A stretch of 44,770 bases of DNA from Ignavibacteriales bacterium (GTDB lineage Bacteria > Bacteroidota > Ignavibacteria > UBA10030): contig JACPSI010000076.1 of the NCBI GenBank assembly GCA_016193365.1, forward strand, positions 1-44,770. The letters run 5' to 3'. A program made the translations under genes and the position numbers. Within the stretch, counting starts at the first letter, position 1. Each line of letters opens with the position of its first letter. This document shows, in pieces, positions 6,871 to 16,581 of this stretch. The notes below the pieces were generated by a model. It worked only from the letters and a program-made list of their open reading frames with translations, ran no database searches and was not told the origin of the DNA.

Positions 6871-9444
6871 ATGAGATCCTTCGTACGATATCTCGTATGC
6901 TCTTGCTTTGTTTTTTCTTCGCTCGAGGCGCAGCAAAAAACAAAAATTCCGACGCCTTCTGAGTTCCTCGGTTTTCCGTTGGGAGCGGACCGTCAGCTGG
7001 CCGATTATCGTCAAATTGTCTCCTACTTCAAGATCCTCGATAATGCCTCCGACCGCATCGAAGTCCAAAACATGGGAGCTACAACGCTCGGCAATGATTT
7101 CATCCTTGCGGCCATTTCTTCTGAGGACAACATCAAAAACAAAAAGAAATACCAGGAAATATCCCGCAAGATTCACGACCCGCGAGGGCTTTCAGAATCC
7201 GAAACCACTGCGCTCGTCAAAGAAGGCAAAGCGATCGTCCTCGTGACGTGCAACATCCACTCAACAGAAATCGCTGCCAGCCAGATGGCCATGGAATGGG
7301 CTCACGCACTTGTGACATCCGATGACGAAAAGACAAAGAAATGGCTCAACGAGGTTATCCTCCTTCTCGTTCCTTCCCTCAACCCCGATGGCCAGATCAT
7401 GGTGACGGAATGGTACAAGAAATATCTCGGCACAAAATACGAAGGCGGACGCATGCCGTGGCTCTACCATCATTATGTCGGCCATGACAACAACCGCGAC
7501 TGGTACATGTTGACGCAAAAGGAAACGAAAGCCATGAACCGCGTTGCATACTTTGAGTGGTACCCTCACGTCTGGCTCGACGAACACCAGATGGGCGCTG
7601 TGGGACCGCGCATGTTCGTTCCGCCGTACTCCAACCCGGTAGCCGCAACACTTCACCCGATCATTTGGCGGGTGTTGGACCATATAGGGACTGCCATGTC
7701 CTGGCGGCTTGAACAGGAGAAAAAACAAGGCGTGATTTATGGCTACTCGTATGACGCTTACTGGCCTGGCGGCACAAAAAATACGGGGTGGTTCAAAAAC
7801 GTCGTCGGCCTGCTTACAGAAGTTGCTTCCGTTCGAATCGCCACACCGATTGAAATATCGGCCTATGAATTACAGTCGGATCGGAAGGGACTGTTCGGGT
7901 ACACCCAGCAAATCAATTTTCCAAACCCCTGGCCCGGCGGCGTGTGGCGGTTGCGCGATATCATCGACTACGAACTCACGGCCTCCAACGCGCTGCTTGA
8001 GACGAGCGCCGGCCATCGGGAAGATATTCTCCGCGCCACATTGATGATGGTTCAAGACAATATTAAGACGGAAAACCCCGACGAGTACTATAGAATTTCC
8101 ATGAATCAACGCGACCCGAACGCTGCAGCGCGTCTCGCACATTTGATTCGCGAAAACGGAGCCGAGGTTTCCGTTTCGCCTTACAAAAAGAATTTCCTGA
8201 TTCCTTCAGCCCAGCCATATGCAAGGTTCCTGCAAGAACACCTTGGCATTCAGCGATATCCAAAGGTCCGCCCCACGACCGGCCCCAACATCATTCCTCC
8301 TTACGACATTACAGCATGGTCTCTTCCGCTCATGCTTGGCGTGACTGTCGATAAAGTAAAACTCTCCGCCGAGGACAAGAAATCTCTCCGCTCCATTGCG
8401 GAATCAGACTGGCCCGGGGGCTCCATTGAAAGCCCAAACGCTCCTGTCTTTGCAGTTTCTCACGAAAGCAACAACGTGACCAGAATGATCAACGAGCTTT
8501 CAAGGCGAAAAGCATCTGTTACCGTGGCGCGGGATGCTTTTGACGCTGGCGGAAAAACGTTTCCTGCAGGCACTGTCCTTATCGATAAGCATGCCGAACT
8601 TGGCGCGCTTGCGAAGAAATACAACCTCACCTTGACAGGATTATCCTCGAGACCTCAGGTTGTTTCAGACCGGCTTCGCGAAGCTCGCGTGGGATTGTAC
8701 AAACCATGGGCCGCGTCGATGGACGAAGGGTGGACTCGCTGGGTTCTCGAACAGTATGGGTTCAACCTGAAAAACATCGATAACAAAGAAGTCAAGACTG
8801 GAAACTTAAATTCAAATTATGACGCGATCGTCTTGCCTCATGTCGACAAAGAGATCATTCTCGAAGGAAAGCCCAAGCGTGAAGAGGGCCAAATGCGATA
8901 TTTCGAGGAACTTCCGCCGGAATATGCAGGTGGAATTACAAAAGATGGTACGAAAAACCTGAAGGACTTCGTGGAAAAAGGCGGGACGCTCATTGCGCTC
9001 GCTTCGTCCTCGGAGTTTGTGATCGATGAGTTTAATATACCCGTTCAAAACTCACTTGCGCGAGCAACAGCGGAGCAATTCAATTGTCCCGGTTCAATCC
9101 TCCGCCTTCATGTAAATCCGAACCACCCGGTGACGTATGGTTTGCCGGACGAGGTCGGAGCGTTTCAGAATGAGCGCATCGCATATCAAACTTCGCTCCA
9201 TGGAGGTGAACTGTCCCATAAAGTTTTGGCGTGGTATCCGAAAGACGCAGAAGACATTCTGCTCTCGGGATGGATATCGGGAGAGGAAAGGCTTGAGCGC
9301 CGTACCGCCGCCGTTGCACTAACATATGGTAGAGGAAAGCTTGTGTTGTTTGGCTTCCGTGTCCAGCATCGTGCACAGACGGAAGGGACGTTCAAATTTC
9401 TCTTTAACGCGATTCACTGGGCGGGAATGACTGAAGCAAAATAG
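6871..9444 (+). CDS. Secreted M14-family zinc carboxypeptidase
   Basis: 857 residues with a signal peptide (cleavage near residue 20, after LEA). The M14 catalytic domain spans about 40-370. Zinc ligands: HSTE (His130, Glu133) and His239 in LDEHQMG. NPDG lies at 171-174, and the probable catalytic Glu317 is in LLTEVAS. The remaining 450 residues form C-terminal domains, with a ThuA/glutamine-amidotransferase-like appearance in places (YDAIVLPHVD; GGITKDGTKNLKDFVEKGGTLIAL split across about 690-715). This large M14 type is frequent in Bacteroidota and Gemmatimonadota and is expected to trim peptides in the periplasm or outside the cell. GGAGG precedes the ATG at 6871. A hairpin at 9453-9498 follows the stop. 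Confidence 0.9.
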   Translation: MRSFVRYLVCSCFVFSSLEAQQKTKIPTPSEFLGFPLGADRQLADYRQIVSYFKILDNASDRIEVQNMGATTLGNDFILAAISSEDNIKNKKKYQEISRKIHDPRGLSESETTALVKEGKAIVLVTCNIHSTEIAASQMAMEWAHALVTSDDEKTKKWLNEVILLLVPSLNPDGQIMVTEWYKKYLGTKYEGGRMPWLYHHYVGHDNNRDWYMLTQKETKAMNRVAYFEWYPHVWLDEHQMGAVGPRMFVPPYSNPVAATLHPIIWRVLDHIGTAMSWRLEQEKKQGVIYGYSYDAYWPGGTKNTGWFKNVVGLLTEVASVRIATPIEISAYELQSDRKGLFGYTQQINFPNPWPGGVWRLRDIIDYELTASNALLETSAGHREDILRATLMMVQDNIKTENPDEYYRISMNQRDPNAAARLAHLIRENGAEVSVSPYKKNFLIPSAQPYARFLQEHLGIQRYPKVRPTTGPNIIPPYDITAWSLPLMLGVTVDKVKLSAEDKKSLRSIAESDWPGGSIESPNAPVFAVSHESNNVTRMINELSRRKASVTVARDAFDAGGKTFPAGTVLIDKHAELGALAKKYNLTLTGLSSRPQVVSDRLREARVGLYKPWAASMDEGWTRWVLEQYGFNLKNIDNKEVKTGNLNSNYDAIVLPHVDKEIILEGKPKREEGQMRYFEELPPEYAGGITKDGTKNLKDFVEKGGTLIALASSSEFVIDEFNIPVQNSLARATAEQFNCPGSILRLHVNPNHPVTYGLPDEVGAFQNERIAYQTSLHGGELSHKVLAWYPKDAEDILLSGWISGEERLERRTAAVALTYGRGKLVLFGFRVQHRAQTEGTFKFLFNAIHWAGMTEAK

Positions 9445-9452
9445 CCATCCTC

Positions 9453-9498
9453 GACCTCCGACTTATGGCTAAGGCATGTGTGTGGAAAGTCGGAGGTC
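9453..9498 (+). terminator. Hairpin downstream of the M14 peptidase
   Basis: Exact 12-bp arms GACCTCCGACTT and AAGTCGGAGGTC with a 22-nt loop, starting 9 nt after the stop codon. No T-run follows, so termination is inferred only from position. The motif GTGTGGAAAGTCG in the right arm recurs at 9641-9653 just ahead of the next gene. Confidence 0.45.
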
Positions 9499-9691
9499 TC
9501 TTGAGAATGAACGCTTTCAATCTTGCGAACATCCAATGGAGTTTTGCCTTTTGATAAGAAATGGGAGTTGTTTAAGCACTACGTGCGAAAATAAAGTTAA
9601 AATGGATCGGTCAGCACTTCCTCTTCCAGCCTAAGAACTCGTGTGGAAAGTCGAGTGTCTCTCTTTGCGACAAGTTAACGTTCGCAGCGTC

Positions 9692-11452
9692 ATGACAAAA
9701 CTTTTCCCCGTTTCTCTGCGAGCGATTGTCTCCGTCACGATTTTTCCTGCCATTGTCTTCTCGCAGCTTTCTTCTTTTCCTTACGCCGAGGGCTTCGATA
9801 CTGTCACCGCGCCGACTCTCCCTGTTGGCTGGACAACAACGACGAACCGTTTACCCGGCGGCGATTTCGCAACAAGCACCTCCACTCCCCGCTCATCGCC
9901 AAACTGTGTCCTCTCAACAAACTCAACGATTGCACAAACGTTGGCGTCGCCTGCTTTCGACTTCACGAGCAGGACGCCCGACAAACTCCAGTTTTACACC
10001 GCAAGGTCCAGTACCCACGTTGCGGGACTCCTTGTCGAAGCCTCTACAGATAACGGCGCATCCTTTCCCATCCAACTCGCCGATACGATTCGGAATCCCG
10101 GAACAACCAGCTACACGCTCTCGACAATTCAGATTCCCGGAACGCTGGCAAACCAGGCGACAGTGATGTTTCGCTGGAGGCTCGTCGGTGGCTCGGGCGG
10201 CACGGCAGGGACTTTCCGGCTCGATGACATCACCATTACGGTCTTGACTTCCTACGATTTATCTCCGACAAAGCTTACCATAAGCCCAGCTTTTCCCGCG
10301 ACCGGCGAACCCGTTCAGTTCAGCGCTACGATAAAGAACTTCGGCACGCAGACAGCATCAGGATACGCGGTCCGTTTTTTTCGAGACTCCAACAACAACA
10401 TGTCTCCGGATTCATCCGAGGAATTCGCTTCCGTCGCCGGTACCTCCATCGCTCCTTCAGATTCCAGCGCTTTTTTCGCAACGCATCCACCGTTGCCCTC
10501 AGGGGACCATCGATTCTACGCTGCAGTATCTTATGCCCAGGATGAAAACGCCTCCAACGATACAGTGTCAGCGACAGTTCGCGTCCCGTTTGAAAAGGGT
10601 TCGGTCGTGGTCAATGAAATCATGTACGACCCGTTGACAAACCAGAACGAGTGGATTGAACTGTACCACCGGGGTTCTCAACCTGTCAATATTATCAACT
10701 GGAAATTCTCCGACCGCCCGACAGCGTCAGGAGGCATCAACACGTTCACCATCACGACGCAATCGCGTGTCATTCAGCCCGGAGATTTCGTCGTTGTCGC
10801 AGCAGAATCCTCAATCTTCATGCTTTATCCTCACCTTCAATCTACAATCAACAATTTTCAATTGTTTATTCTCAATCGAGCTGGAGGCTTCAGTCTCGGA
10901 AACGACGGCGACGACATTATCTTGAAAGACCTCACAAATGCAACAATCGACAGCGTCTCGTATTCTCCGGCGTGGCATCATCCGGATGTCGCAGACACCA
11001 AAGGCCGTTCCCTGGAACGTATCAATCCAAACCTCGAATCGAACGATACGCGTAATTGGAGCACGGCAACAACCGCAGCGGGTGGATCTCCGGGAAAGCC
11101 GAACACTATTATCACAACCGGGCTTCCGAGCACGACATCGCTTTCCATCTCGCCCAATCCGTTTTCTCCAGACGGCGACGGGTTCGAGGATTTTTGTTCG
11201 GTGAAATACAACTTGCCCGCCTCCACCTCTCTGATCCGCATCAGGATTTATGACATCCGCGGGAGGCTGATCCGGACGCTCGCCAATGCGGAATTCAGCG
11301 GCGCCGCAGGCGAAGTGATCTGGGATGGTCTCGACGACAGCAAGCAACGTGCGCGCATCGGCCCGTATGTTGTCCTCATCGAAGCGCTCGACAGCGAGGG
11401 CGGAACTGTTCACACAGCAAAAGCAGTGGCCGTGGTTGCAACGAAACTGTAG
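9692..11452 (+). CDS. Secreted lamin-tail / FlgD-like surface protein
   Basis: I take the ATG at 9692, which opens directly on a signal peptide (MTKLFPVSLRAIVSVTIF... FSQ); the in-frame GTG at 9641 would put 17 extra residues in front. The protein has 586 residues. About 25-185 is a beta-sandwich typical of cell-surface adhesive modules. About 190-300 looks like a CARDB domain (DLSPTKLTISPAFPATGEPVQF). About 303-430 is a lamin-tail domain (VVNEIMYDPLTNQNEWIELY). About 483-586 is a FlgD-like Ig domain (SPNPFSPDGDG, then IRIYDIRGRLIRTL). FlgD-like ends are common on Type IX-secreted or outer-surface proteins of Ignavibacteria-like bacteria. Role probably structural or adhesive; no enzyme motif seen. 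Confidence 0.82.
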   Translation: MTKLFPVSLRAIVSVTIFPAIVFSQLSSFPYAEGFDTVTAPTLPVGWTTTTNRLPGGDFATSTSTPRSSPNCVLSTNSTIAQTLASPAFDFTSRTPDKLQFYTARSSTHVAGLLVEASTDNGASFPIQLADTIRNPGTTSYTLSTIQIPGTLANQATVMFRWRLVGGSGGTAGTFRLDDITITVLTSYDLSPTKLTISPAFPATGEPVQFSATIKNFGTQTASGYAVRFFRDSNNNMSPDSSEEFASVAGTSIAPSDSSAFFATHPPLPSGDHRFYAAVSYAQDENASNDTVSATVRVPFEKGSVVVNEIMYDPLTNQNEWIELYHRGSQPVNIINWKFSDRPTASGGINTFTITTQSRVIQPGDFVVVAAESSIFMLYPHLQSTINNFQLFILNRAGGFSLGNDGDDIILKDLTNATIDSVSYSPAWHHPDVADTKGRSLERINPNLESNDTRNWSTATTAAGGSPGKPNTIITTGLPSTTSLSISPNPFSPDGDGFEDFCSVKYNLPASTSLIRIRIYDIRGRLIRTLANAEFSGAAGEVIWDGLDDSKQRARIGPYVVLIEALDSEGGTVHTAKAVAVVATKL

Positions 11453-11602
11453 ACCTTTTGAAGGTTCACTCGTTGAAGATGTCACTCGTTGAAGATGGCC
11501 TTCGAAACGTTTTCCCGCTCAACAGGTGAACCTCCGAAGGACATTGTCAGACTTCCGAAATCGCTGTTAAACACGAGATGGATTTCTGAAGTCAAGAGTG
11601 AT

Positions 11603-11624
11603 CCTTCGGAAGGTCTTCTTTTTT
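11603..11624 (+). terminator. Possible short terminator ahead of glnD
   Basis: CCTTCGGAAGG (5-bp arms, one-base loop) followed by a T-rich run (CTTCTTTTTT). It lies after the lamin-tail gene and upstream of the glnD start chosen here. The stem is short, so this is weak, but it argues against translation starting as early as 11489-11495. Confidence 0.3.
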
Positions 11625-11641
11625 GCGTATATTCACTCCCG

Positions 11642-14266
11642 ATGAAACGCTCGCCAGATGCAAAAACCGTTTTCGCAAGAGATCTTGCCGATATCACAAA
11701 ACTGCATTCCTCAGGTAAACCGGGTGTTCGGGTTTCCCTCGCGCTGACACAACGGCTTGACCTGCTTATAAGATCCATTTTCCACGGCATCACGTCTCCC
11801 CGGAAAAGACTCCTGGCGGTCGTGGGACTTGGCGGGTACGGCAGATGCGAAATGTGCTTTTCCTCGGATACCGACGTCATGTTCCTCGTTGCAGACGAAG
11901 AGCACAAACCGGAGGCCGTCGAGAAAACCAAAGACCTTATCAACCGTATTTTCGACAACGGCCTGTCCGTCGGACACAGCTTTCGCTCAGTTCGGGAGTG
12001 CCTCGATTTTCAGGCGTCCGACATTGAAGTCTGGACGTCGCTTCTGGAATCACGGTTTATCTGCGGGAACGTGAAGGCTTTTGCCTCATTCCGGTCGGCG
12101 ATGGAAAGAGCTCTCAAGCATAGCGAGAAATCCGATTTCGTCAAGACCCTGTTAACTCTTTCGGACGAACGTCACGGAAAATTCGGGGCCTCAACAAAAC
12201 TGCTTGAGCCTAACGTCAAGCTCAGCGCGGGTGGTTTGAGAGACCTTCACACCATTCTCTGGATCCTGAGAGGCACCCATACATTACCCGTCGGACAAAA
12301 AGACGGTGAGTCGGCTGTGGTGCGACTCTTGAACTCCCGCACGATCAAGAAACTCCTCCCGCCGGGATTCCTCAAAGCACCTCAACGGTCGTTCGATTTT
12401 CTCCTTCGCGTTCGCAACGAAATGCATCTTCAGTCAAAATCTTTGCACGATTCCCTCGATTTTCTTTTCCAGCCCCAGGTGGCGGAAGGCCTTGGATACC
12501 GCCCCTCCAGGCATCGCAGCCGTGTTGAACACTTTATGCAGGACTATTATGTGGCAACGAGAGCCGTCGACCTTGTCTATCGACGCGTCGGCGAGTGGGC
12601 AAGGAGCGCATTCACCGCGGCAAAATCATCAGGAAAAACCGTAACGCTTGATAGTTCCTTTGTCCTTCGCGACGGCAAGGTTGGACTCCGTTCAAGCAAA
12701 ATCAAGTTGTCCAACACCGAAGCCCTTCAGGCGTTCTTGCACTCGGCTGCTCAGAAGGCGCTGCATTCGTTCGACGTTGAGGATTCTCTGTACCGATCCT
12801 TAAAAAATTTCCGTCCCCTGAAAACTCCTCTCGATTCAAAACTGTTCCGACAGCTGCTGGGTTCGACAAACGTCGGCCCGACATTTCGCCGCATCAACGA
12901 ACTCGGCGTGCTTGCACGGTGGATTCCCGAATGGGCGCCCATGGTCGCCTACTTCCAGCATAACGTCTACCACTATTATACCGTCGATGAACATACGTTG
13001 AACGTCCTGGCCAACGCCGAGGCGCTTGAATCTTCTTCCTCTTCATTTGGAAAAGTCTTCCGCTCGTTGCCGGACCGTGTCCCGCTCTACCTCGCCTGCA
13101 TCCTCCACGACATTGCAAAACCCGTTCGCGCCGGCGACCACGAAATCGTCGGTGTGACACTGAGCCGAAAGATCCTTCAGCGCCTTCAGTACGACGACAT
13201 CCTGGCAGATGTTGAATTCCTTGTCCGCAACCATCTTTTGATGGAACAGATCGCCTTCCGGCGCAACCTCAACGACCCGCAAACGATCATCGATTTTTCG
13301 GCAAAGGTTCGCGGCGTGCATCAGCTGGATTTGCTGTATGTTCTCACCCACGCCGACCTCTCGGCCGTCAATAAAAATGTGTGGACGGACTGGAAGGAAG
13401 CCTTGTTGTTCGAGTTGTACCGAAAGACGCGTGATGTCCTTGAACACAAGATGACGCCAAAAGATGTTGAGCACGCCGCGACACAACGGCGTCACGCAGC
13501 AATTCAGGAATTGATCACAACGCTCGCGGGCTCGGTCTCCGCGCAGGAGGCACAGAAACACCTGGTCGGCATGGACAACCCCGCTTACCTTTCCGCCTTC
13601 GATGCGTCGGAGATTGCGCAGCATATTCAAGACTTGAGGAAAGGCGATTCCGTATCGACGCTTTTTCGCAATCAGCAGAATTCAACTCATGTGACGATTC
13701 TTTCCACGGACGCGCCGTTCGCGTTGTCGAAGTTCTGCGGCGTCCTCTCAGCCAACGATGCGAACATCATCGACGCGCATATTTTTACGAGGGATGACGG
13801 GATTATTATCGACAAGTTCCGCGTTGTCGACGATATTGCAAAATCGCAACTGACAGCGCAGCAATGCGAGAAAATCCAGCGCGAACTGGCGGATGTGATT
13901 TCGGGAAGCGTGATGATGGAAGAGCTGCTCGATCGACACCGCATGAAGTGGAAACGCCGCTCGCGCCATCACAACCCCAACATCCGCATCGACGTGGAGT
14001 TCGAGGACCATCCGCGCTACACGATTATCGACGTGTACGCGCCGGACATGCTCGGATTCTTGTACCGCGTCACGGAAGCGATTTCGAAACTTGGTCTGAA
14101 CATCTCCTCCGCAAAAATTGCAACCCGCGGAGACGGCATCGTCGACTCGTTTTATGTGCTCGATATGACCGGCAGTAAGCTGACTCAAGAACGGCAACAA
14201 CTGGTAAAGGCGGAAATCATGCGCGTGGTCGGAGCTCTTGCCGAATCCGAACTGGTGCCGACATGA
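11642..14266 (+). CDS. glnD: GlnD: [protein-PII] uridylyltransferase/uridylyl-removing enzyme
   Basis: Controls nitrogen metabolism by uridylylating PII proteins and removing UMP in response to glutamine. Domains in order: nucleotidyltransferase with GLGGYGRCE...SSDTD (about residues 62-78), the GlnD-specific helical linker, an HD hydrolase domain with LHD (His489-Asp490) and the following GDHE, and two C-terminal ACT domains (about 685-755 and 795-865) that sense glutamine. Length from the ATG at 11642 is 874 residues, close to the usual 850-900. An in-frame TTG at 11489 and ATG at 11495 would add about 50 residues without family similarity and would run through a hairpin/T-run, so I prefer 11642, although no clear SD precedes it. 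The stop overlaps the murI start by 4 nt. No PII or glutamine synthetase gene is nearby. Confidence 0.93.
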   Translation: MKRSPDAKTVFARDLADITKLHSSGKPGVRVSLALTQRLDLLIRSIFHGITSPRKRLLAVVGLGGYGRCEMCFSSDTDVMFLVADEEHKPEAVEKTKDLINRIFDNGLSVGHSFRSVRECLDFQASDIEVWTSLLESRFICGNVKAFASFRSAMERALKHSEKSDFVKTLLTLSDERHGKFGASTKLLEPNVKLSAGGLRDLHTILWILRGTHTLPVGQKDGESAVVRLLNSRTIKKLLPPGFLKAPQRSFDFLLRVRNEMHLQSKSLHDSLDFLFQPQVAEGLGYRPSRHRSRVEHFMQDYYVATRAVDLVYRRVGEWARSAFTAAKSSGKTVTLDSSFVLRDGKVGLRSSKIKLSNTEALQAFLHSAAQKALHSFDVEDSLYRSLKNFRPLKTPLDSKLFRQLLGSTNVGPTFRRINELGVLARWIPEWAPMVAYFQHNVYHYYTVDEHTLNVLANAEALESSSSSFGKVFRSLPDRVPLYLACILHDIAKPVRAGDHEIVGVTLSRKILQRLQYDDILADVEFLVRNHLLMEQIAFRRNLNDPQTIIDFSAKVRGVHQLDLLYVLTHADLSAVNKNVWTDWKEALLFELYRKTRDVLEHKMTPKDVEHAATQRRHAAIQELITTLAGSVSAQEAQKHLVGMDNPAYLSAFDASEIAQHIQDLRKGDSVSTLFRNQQNSTHVTILSTDAPFALSKFCGVLSANDANIIDAHIFTRDDGIIIDKFRVVDDIAKSQLTAQQCEKIQRELADVISGSVMMEELLDRHRMKWKRRSRHHNPNIRIDVEFEDHPRYTIIDVYAPDMLGFLYRVTEAISKLGLNISSAKIATRGDGIVDSFYVLDMTGSKLTQERQQLVKAEIMRVVGALAESELVPT

Positions 14267-15072
14267 GCGCTGCAAAACCCATCGGCGTTTTCGATTCGGG
14301 GATCGGCGGCCTGACGGTCGTACGCGCGCTGTTGAAGGAACTGCCTCACGAGAACATTGTCTATTTCGGCGACACTGCGCGTGTCCCCTATGGGCCCAAA
14401 TCGCCCCAGGTCGTTCGCGAATATGCGCTCCAAGATACGGAAGTGCTTTTGCAGCACAATCCGAAACTCATCGTCATCGCGTGCAATACGGTTTCAGCGG
14501 TTGCGCTGGACGTCGTGCAAAAGCGCGCGAAGGTCCCGGTGGTCGGCGTTATTCTGCCCGGCGCCGAAGCTGCCGTAAAGGCATCAAGGAAAAAGCGCGT
14601 CGGCGTCATCGGAACGTTGGGCACTGTGCGCAGTAATGCTTATACGAATGCGATCCGTCAGCTGGATGAATCCGTGCAAACATTCGGGCAGGCGTGCCCG
14701 TTGTTTGTCCCTCTTGCGGAGGAGGGATGGACGGACCACAAGGCAACGGAACTTATTGCAAAAGAGTATCTCTTTCCGTTGACGCTTGAGAAGATCGACA
14801 CGCTGGTGCTGGGATGCACGCATTATCCTTTGCTGAAAGCTGTCATTGGAAAAATCTTTCATGATAATATTGTCTTGATCGATTCCGGTGAAGCAACAGC
14901 CGTGTCCGTCAAGCGCATGCTTGAAGAATCGGGGCTTCGCAACACAAGCACGATGAAGCCGAGACTGCAATTTTTTGTGAGTGATGTTCCCCACAAGTTT
15001 TCGGAAGTTGGCGAGAGGTTTCTTGGCCAGAAACTCGGCAAGGTTCAGCGTGTAGGAGGGTTTTCGGCTTGA
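14263..15072 (+). CDS. murI: Glutamate racemase
   Basis: Converts L- to D-glutamate for peptidoglycan. 269 residues, the normal size. Seen: FDSGIGGLTV at the start (Asp11, Ser12), GDTARVPYG, the first catalytic cysteine in IACNTVS (Cys74), and the second in LGCTHYPL (Cys185). The ATG overlaps the glnD stop (ATGA), so both are probably translated from one message. That pairing links nitrogen status signalling to cell-wall precursor supply only by position; no direct regulatory link is known to me. Confidence 0.95.
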   Translation: MSAAKPIGVFDSGIGGLTVVRALLKELPHENIVYFGDTARVPYGPKSPQVVREYALQDTEVLLQHNPKLIVIACNTVSAVALDVVQKRAKVPVVGVILPGAEAAVKASRKKRVGVIGTLGTVRSNAYTNAIRQLDESVQTFGQACPLFVPLAEEGWTDHKATELIAKEYLFPLTLEKIDTLVLGCTHYPLLKAVIGKIFHDNIVLIDSGEATAVSVKRMLEESGLRNTSTMKPRLQFFVSDVPHKFSEVGERFLGQKLGKVQRVGGFSA

Positions 15073-15110
15073 GGATTCGGAATGATCACATTCTTCTCAT
15101 TGATTAAAAC

Positions 15111-15137
15111 GTCGGGACACGGTATGTCGTGTCCTAC
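15111..15137. repeat. Degenerate GTAGG-type hairpin after murI
   Basis: A GGACAC/GTGTCC stem with an 8-nt loop, flanked by GTC and TAC so that the reverse strand reads GTAGGACACG...CCGAC. It resembles the TGTAGGG...CCCTACA palindromes at 4352 and 19690, degenerate, and may also help terminate the glnD-murI transcript. Confidence 0.4.
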
Positions 15138-15252
15138 AACGGAATACAATTTCAGTCATCATGGGTTGACACGGCGGTTGAATTCACTTAATTTGATTGC
15201 ACAGCAACTACCGGAGGCGGAAAACACATGGAGGCGGAAAGGTTCAAAATGA

Positions 15253-15633
15253 ATGAAGCAGTGTCATATCCTTGTGTTTCTGCTCGTCCAGTTTCTTTTG
15301 GACGGTTGCGGTTCGGCAACGGCCCCCGTCCATGTTTCCTACCAACCCGCCGCTCTTAACGGAAAAGCGCGCCTCACCGGCACGGTAACAGACGCCGCGA
15401 CCAAAGAGGCGGTCTGGGCAGTAGTCGTGTCTATCGAAGGAACAAACCTTGTCAGCGGCGCGGACTACAACGGCCGGTATTACATTGACAACGTTCCCTT
15501 CGGAAAACAGATCGTCAAGGCGCAGGTGATTGGCAGTTCTGCGGCAGTTTCGAAAGAAATCGATGTCAAGCCAAACCAGGTTGTGAATGTCGACTTTCGT
15601 GTGGAGACGCGGGAGAAGGCAAAAAAGAATTAA
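15253..15633 (+). CDS. Small lipoprotein with carboxypeptidase-regulatory-like beta domain
   Basis: 126 residues. The N-terminus is a lipoprotein signal ending LLDGC (lipid-attached Cys about 19). The rest has the pattern of a CarboxypepD_reg-like domain: LTGTVTDAATKEAVWAVVV, then ADYNGRYYIDNVPFGKQIVKA, a small prealbumin-like beta-sandwich found at the N-termini of TonB-dependent receptors and in surface proteins. Stand-alone copies presumably act in the envelope. GGAGGCGGAAAGG just upstream provides the ribosome site. A strong hairpin follows at 15648. Confidence 0.75.
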   Translation: MKQCHILVFLLVQFLLDGCGSATAPVHVSYQPAALNGKARLTGTVTDAATKEAVWAVVVSIEGTNLVSGADYNGRYYIDNVPFGKQIVKAQVIGSSAAVSKEIDVKPNQVVNVDFRVETREKAKKN

Positions 15634-15647
15634 ACGTCGGTCCTGGT

Positions 15648-15692
15648 GATCCCCGAAATTACTTACGGAGACCTCCCGCAATTTCGGGGATC
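15648..15692 (+). terminator. Hairpin after the small lipoprotein gene
   Basis: Exact 13-bp arms GATCCCCGAAATT and AATTTCGGGGATC around a 19-nt loop, 14 nt after the stop codon. No clean T-run follows, so it could be a Rho-independent terminator variant, an mRNA stabiliser or a palindromic repeat. Confidence 0.5.
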
Positions 15693-15762
15693 GACTTTGA
15701 AATTAGTGGATCTCCCTTGACACTTGCCCGGAATTCTCTTACCATAACCAAACATTTTTCCT

Positions 15763-16434
15763 ATGACGCAGAGTCAGGTTGCCCCCACCACAACCAGCTC
15801 CATTTCCGTCTGGCTCGTTGACGACAACGAGGAATTCTGCACCGTCGTCTCCGCCGCACTGACCGAAACAACCACGATCTGCTGTTCGCAATGTTTTCAA
15901 AGTTGTGAAGCTGCGATCGAGTCCCTCAAAAACGGTGCGAAACCACCCGCCGTTATTCTTCTCGACATCGGTTTGCCGGGAATGTCCGGCATCGACGGCA
16001 TCAGAAAATTGTTGGATGCTGCTCCGATGTCCAAAATCGTCATGCTCACCGGACTCGACCGCGACGAGAATATTATCCGCTCACTTGCAGAAGGAGCCAC
16101 GGGATATCTGAGCAAGACATCAAGCGCCGAGGATCTTGTACATGCCATCACTGCAACCGTCCGGGGCGGCACGCCCATCGACCCGTTTACACTGCAGAAG
16201 CTTTTGAAGATTCTCGCCTTTCCCGGATTCCCAAAAAAGAGTTACGACATCACGCCGAAGGAAAAGCAGATTCTTCATTTCGTCACTGAAGGGCTTACGA
16301 TAGAAAGTATTGCCGAGAATCTGAAGCTGAGTATTCATACGGTTGGGACTCATCTGAAACACCTCTATTCAAAACTCGATGTCCACACGCGCAGTGCTCT
16401 CGCCTCAAAAGTTTTGAAAGAGAGACTGTTCTAA
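15763..16434 (+). CDS. NarL/FixJ-family response regulator (orphan)
   Basis: 223 residues. The receiver domain (about 14-135) has the acidic pair Asp20-Asp21, phospho-acceptor Asp68 in LLDIGLPGMSG, Thr96 and Lys118 (YLSK). The LuxR-type helix-turn-helix (about 158-220) shows TPKEKQILHFVTEGLTIESIA and HTVGTHLKHLYSKLDVHTRS. It therefore should bind DNA as a phosphorylation-controlled dimer. No histidine kinase gene is in the window, so the partner is encoded elsewhere. The closest plausible targets are the palindromic 37-nt repeats at 16472 and 17798, but that is speculation. Confidence 0.92.
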   Translation: MTQSQVAPTTTSSISVWLVDDNEEFCTVVSAALTETTTICCSQCFQSCEAAIESLKNGAKPPAVILLDIGLPGMSGIDGIRKLLDAAPMSKIVMLTGLDRDENIIRSLAEGATGYLSKTSSAEDLVHAITATVRGGTPIDPFTLQKLLKILAFPGFPKKSYDITPKEKQILHFVTEGLTIESIAENLKLSIHTVGTHLKHLYSKLDVHTRSALASKVLKERLF

Positions 16435-16471
16435 CCTCTTTTTCTTCCCCGTTTTCTCCTAACATCCGCAG

Positions 16472-16508
16472 AATCAACCACTTAGTCTATACCGTGTTCA
16501 CGGTATTG
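16472..16508. promoter_or_regulatory. 37-nt regulatory-like repeat, copy 1
   Basis: Identical at 36 of 37 positions to 17798-17834. Its 3' part is a perfect palindrome, TACCGTG-TT-CACGGTA (16490-16505). A TTGACA hexamer starts at 16506, followed 17 nt later by TACATC, which could be a promoter feeding the lipoprotein genes. The position ahead of a gene pair suggests an operator. Confidence 0.5.
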
Positions 16509-16581
16509 ACAGAAAGACGAAAGTTTCTTACATCCGTCTTCGTCCAACCTAAAATCACCGCACTCTTCAAGGAAGGCATTC

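Noticed and set aside
10811-11485. 224-codon open frame on the minus strand
   Set aside because: Antisense to the lamin-tail protein gene; arginine/cysteine-rich with no domain and no ribosome site. The plus-strand gene has clear domains.
13043-13630. 195-codon minus-strand frame inside glnD (also 13748-14275)
   Set aside because: Shadow of a strongly conserved gene in a G/C-rich region; no recognisable motif.
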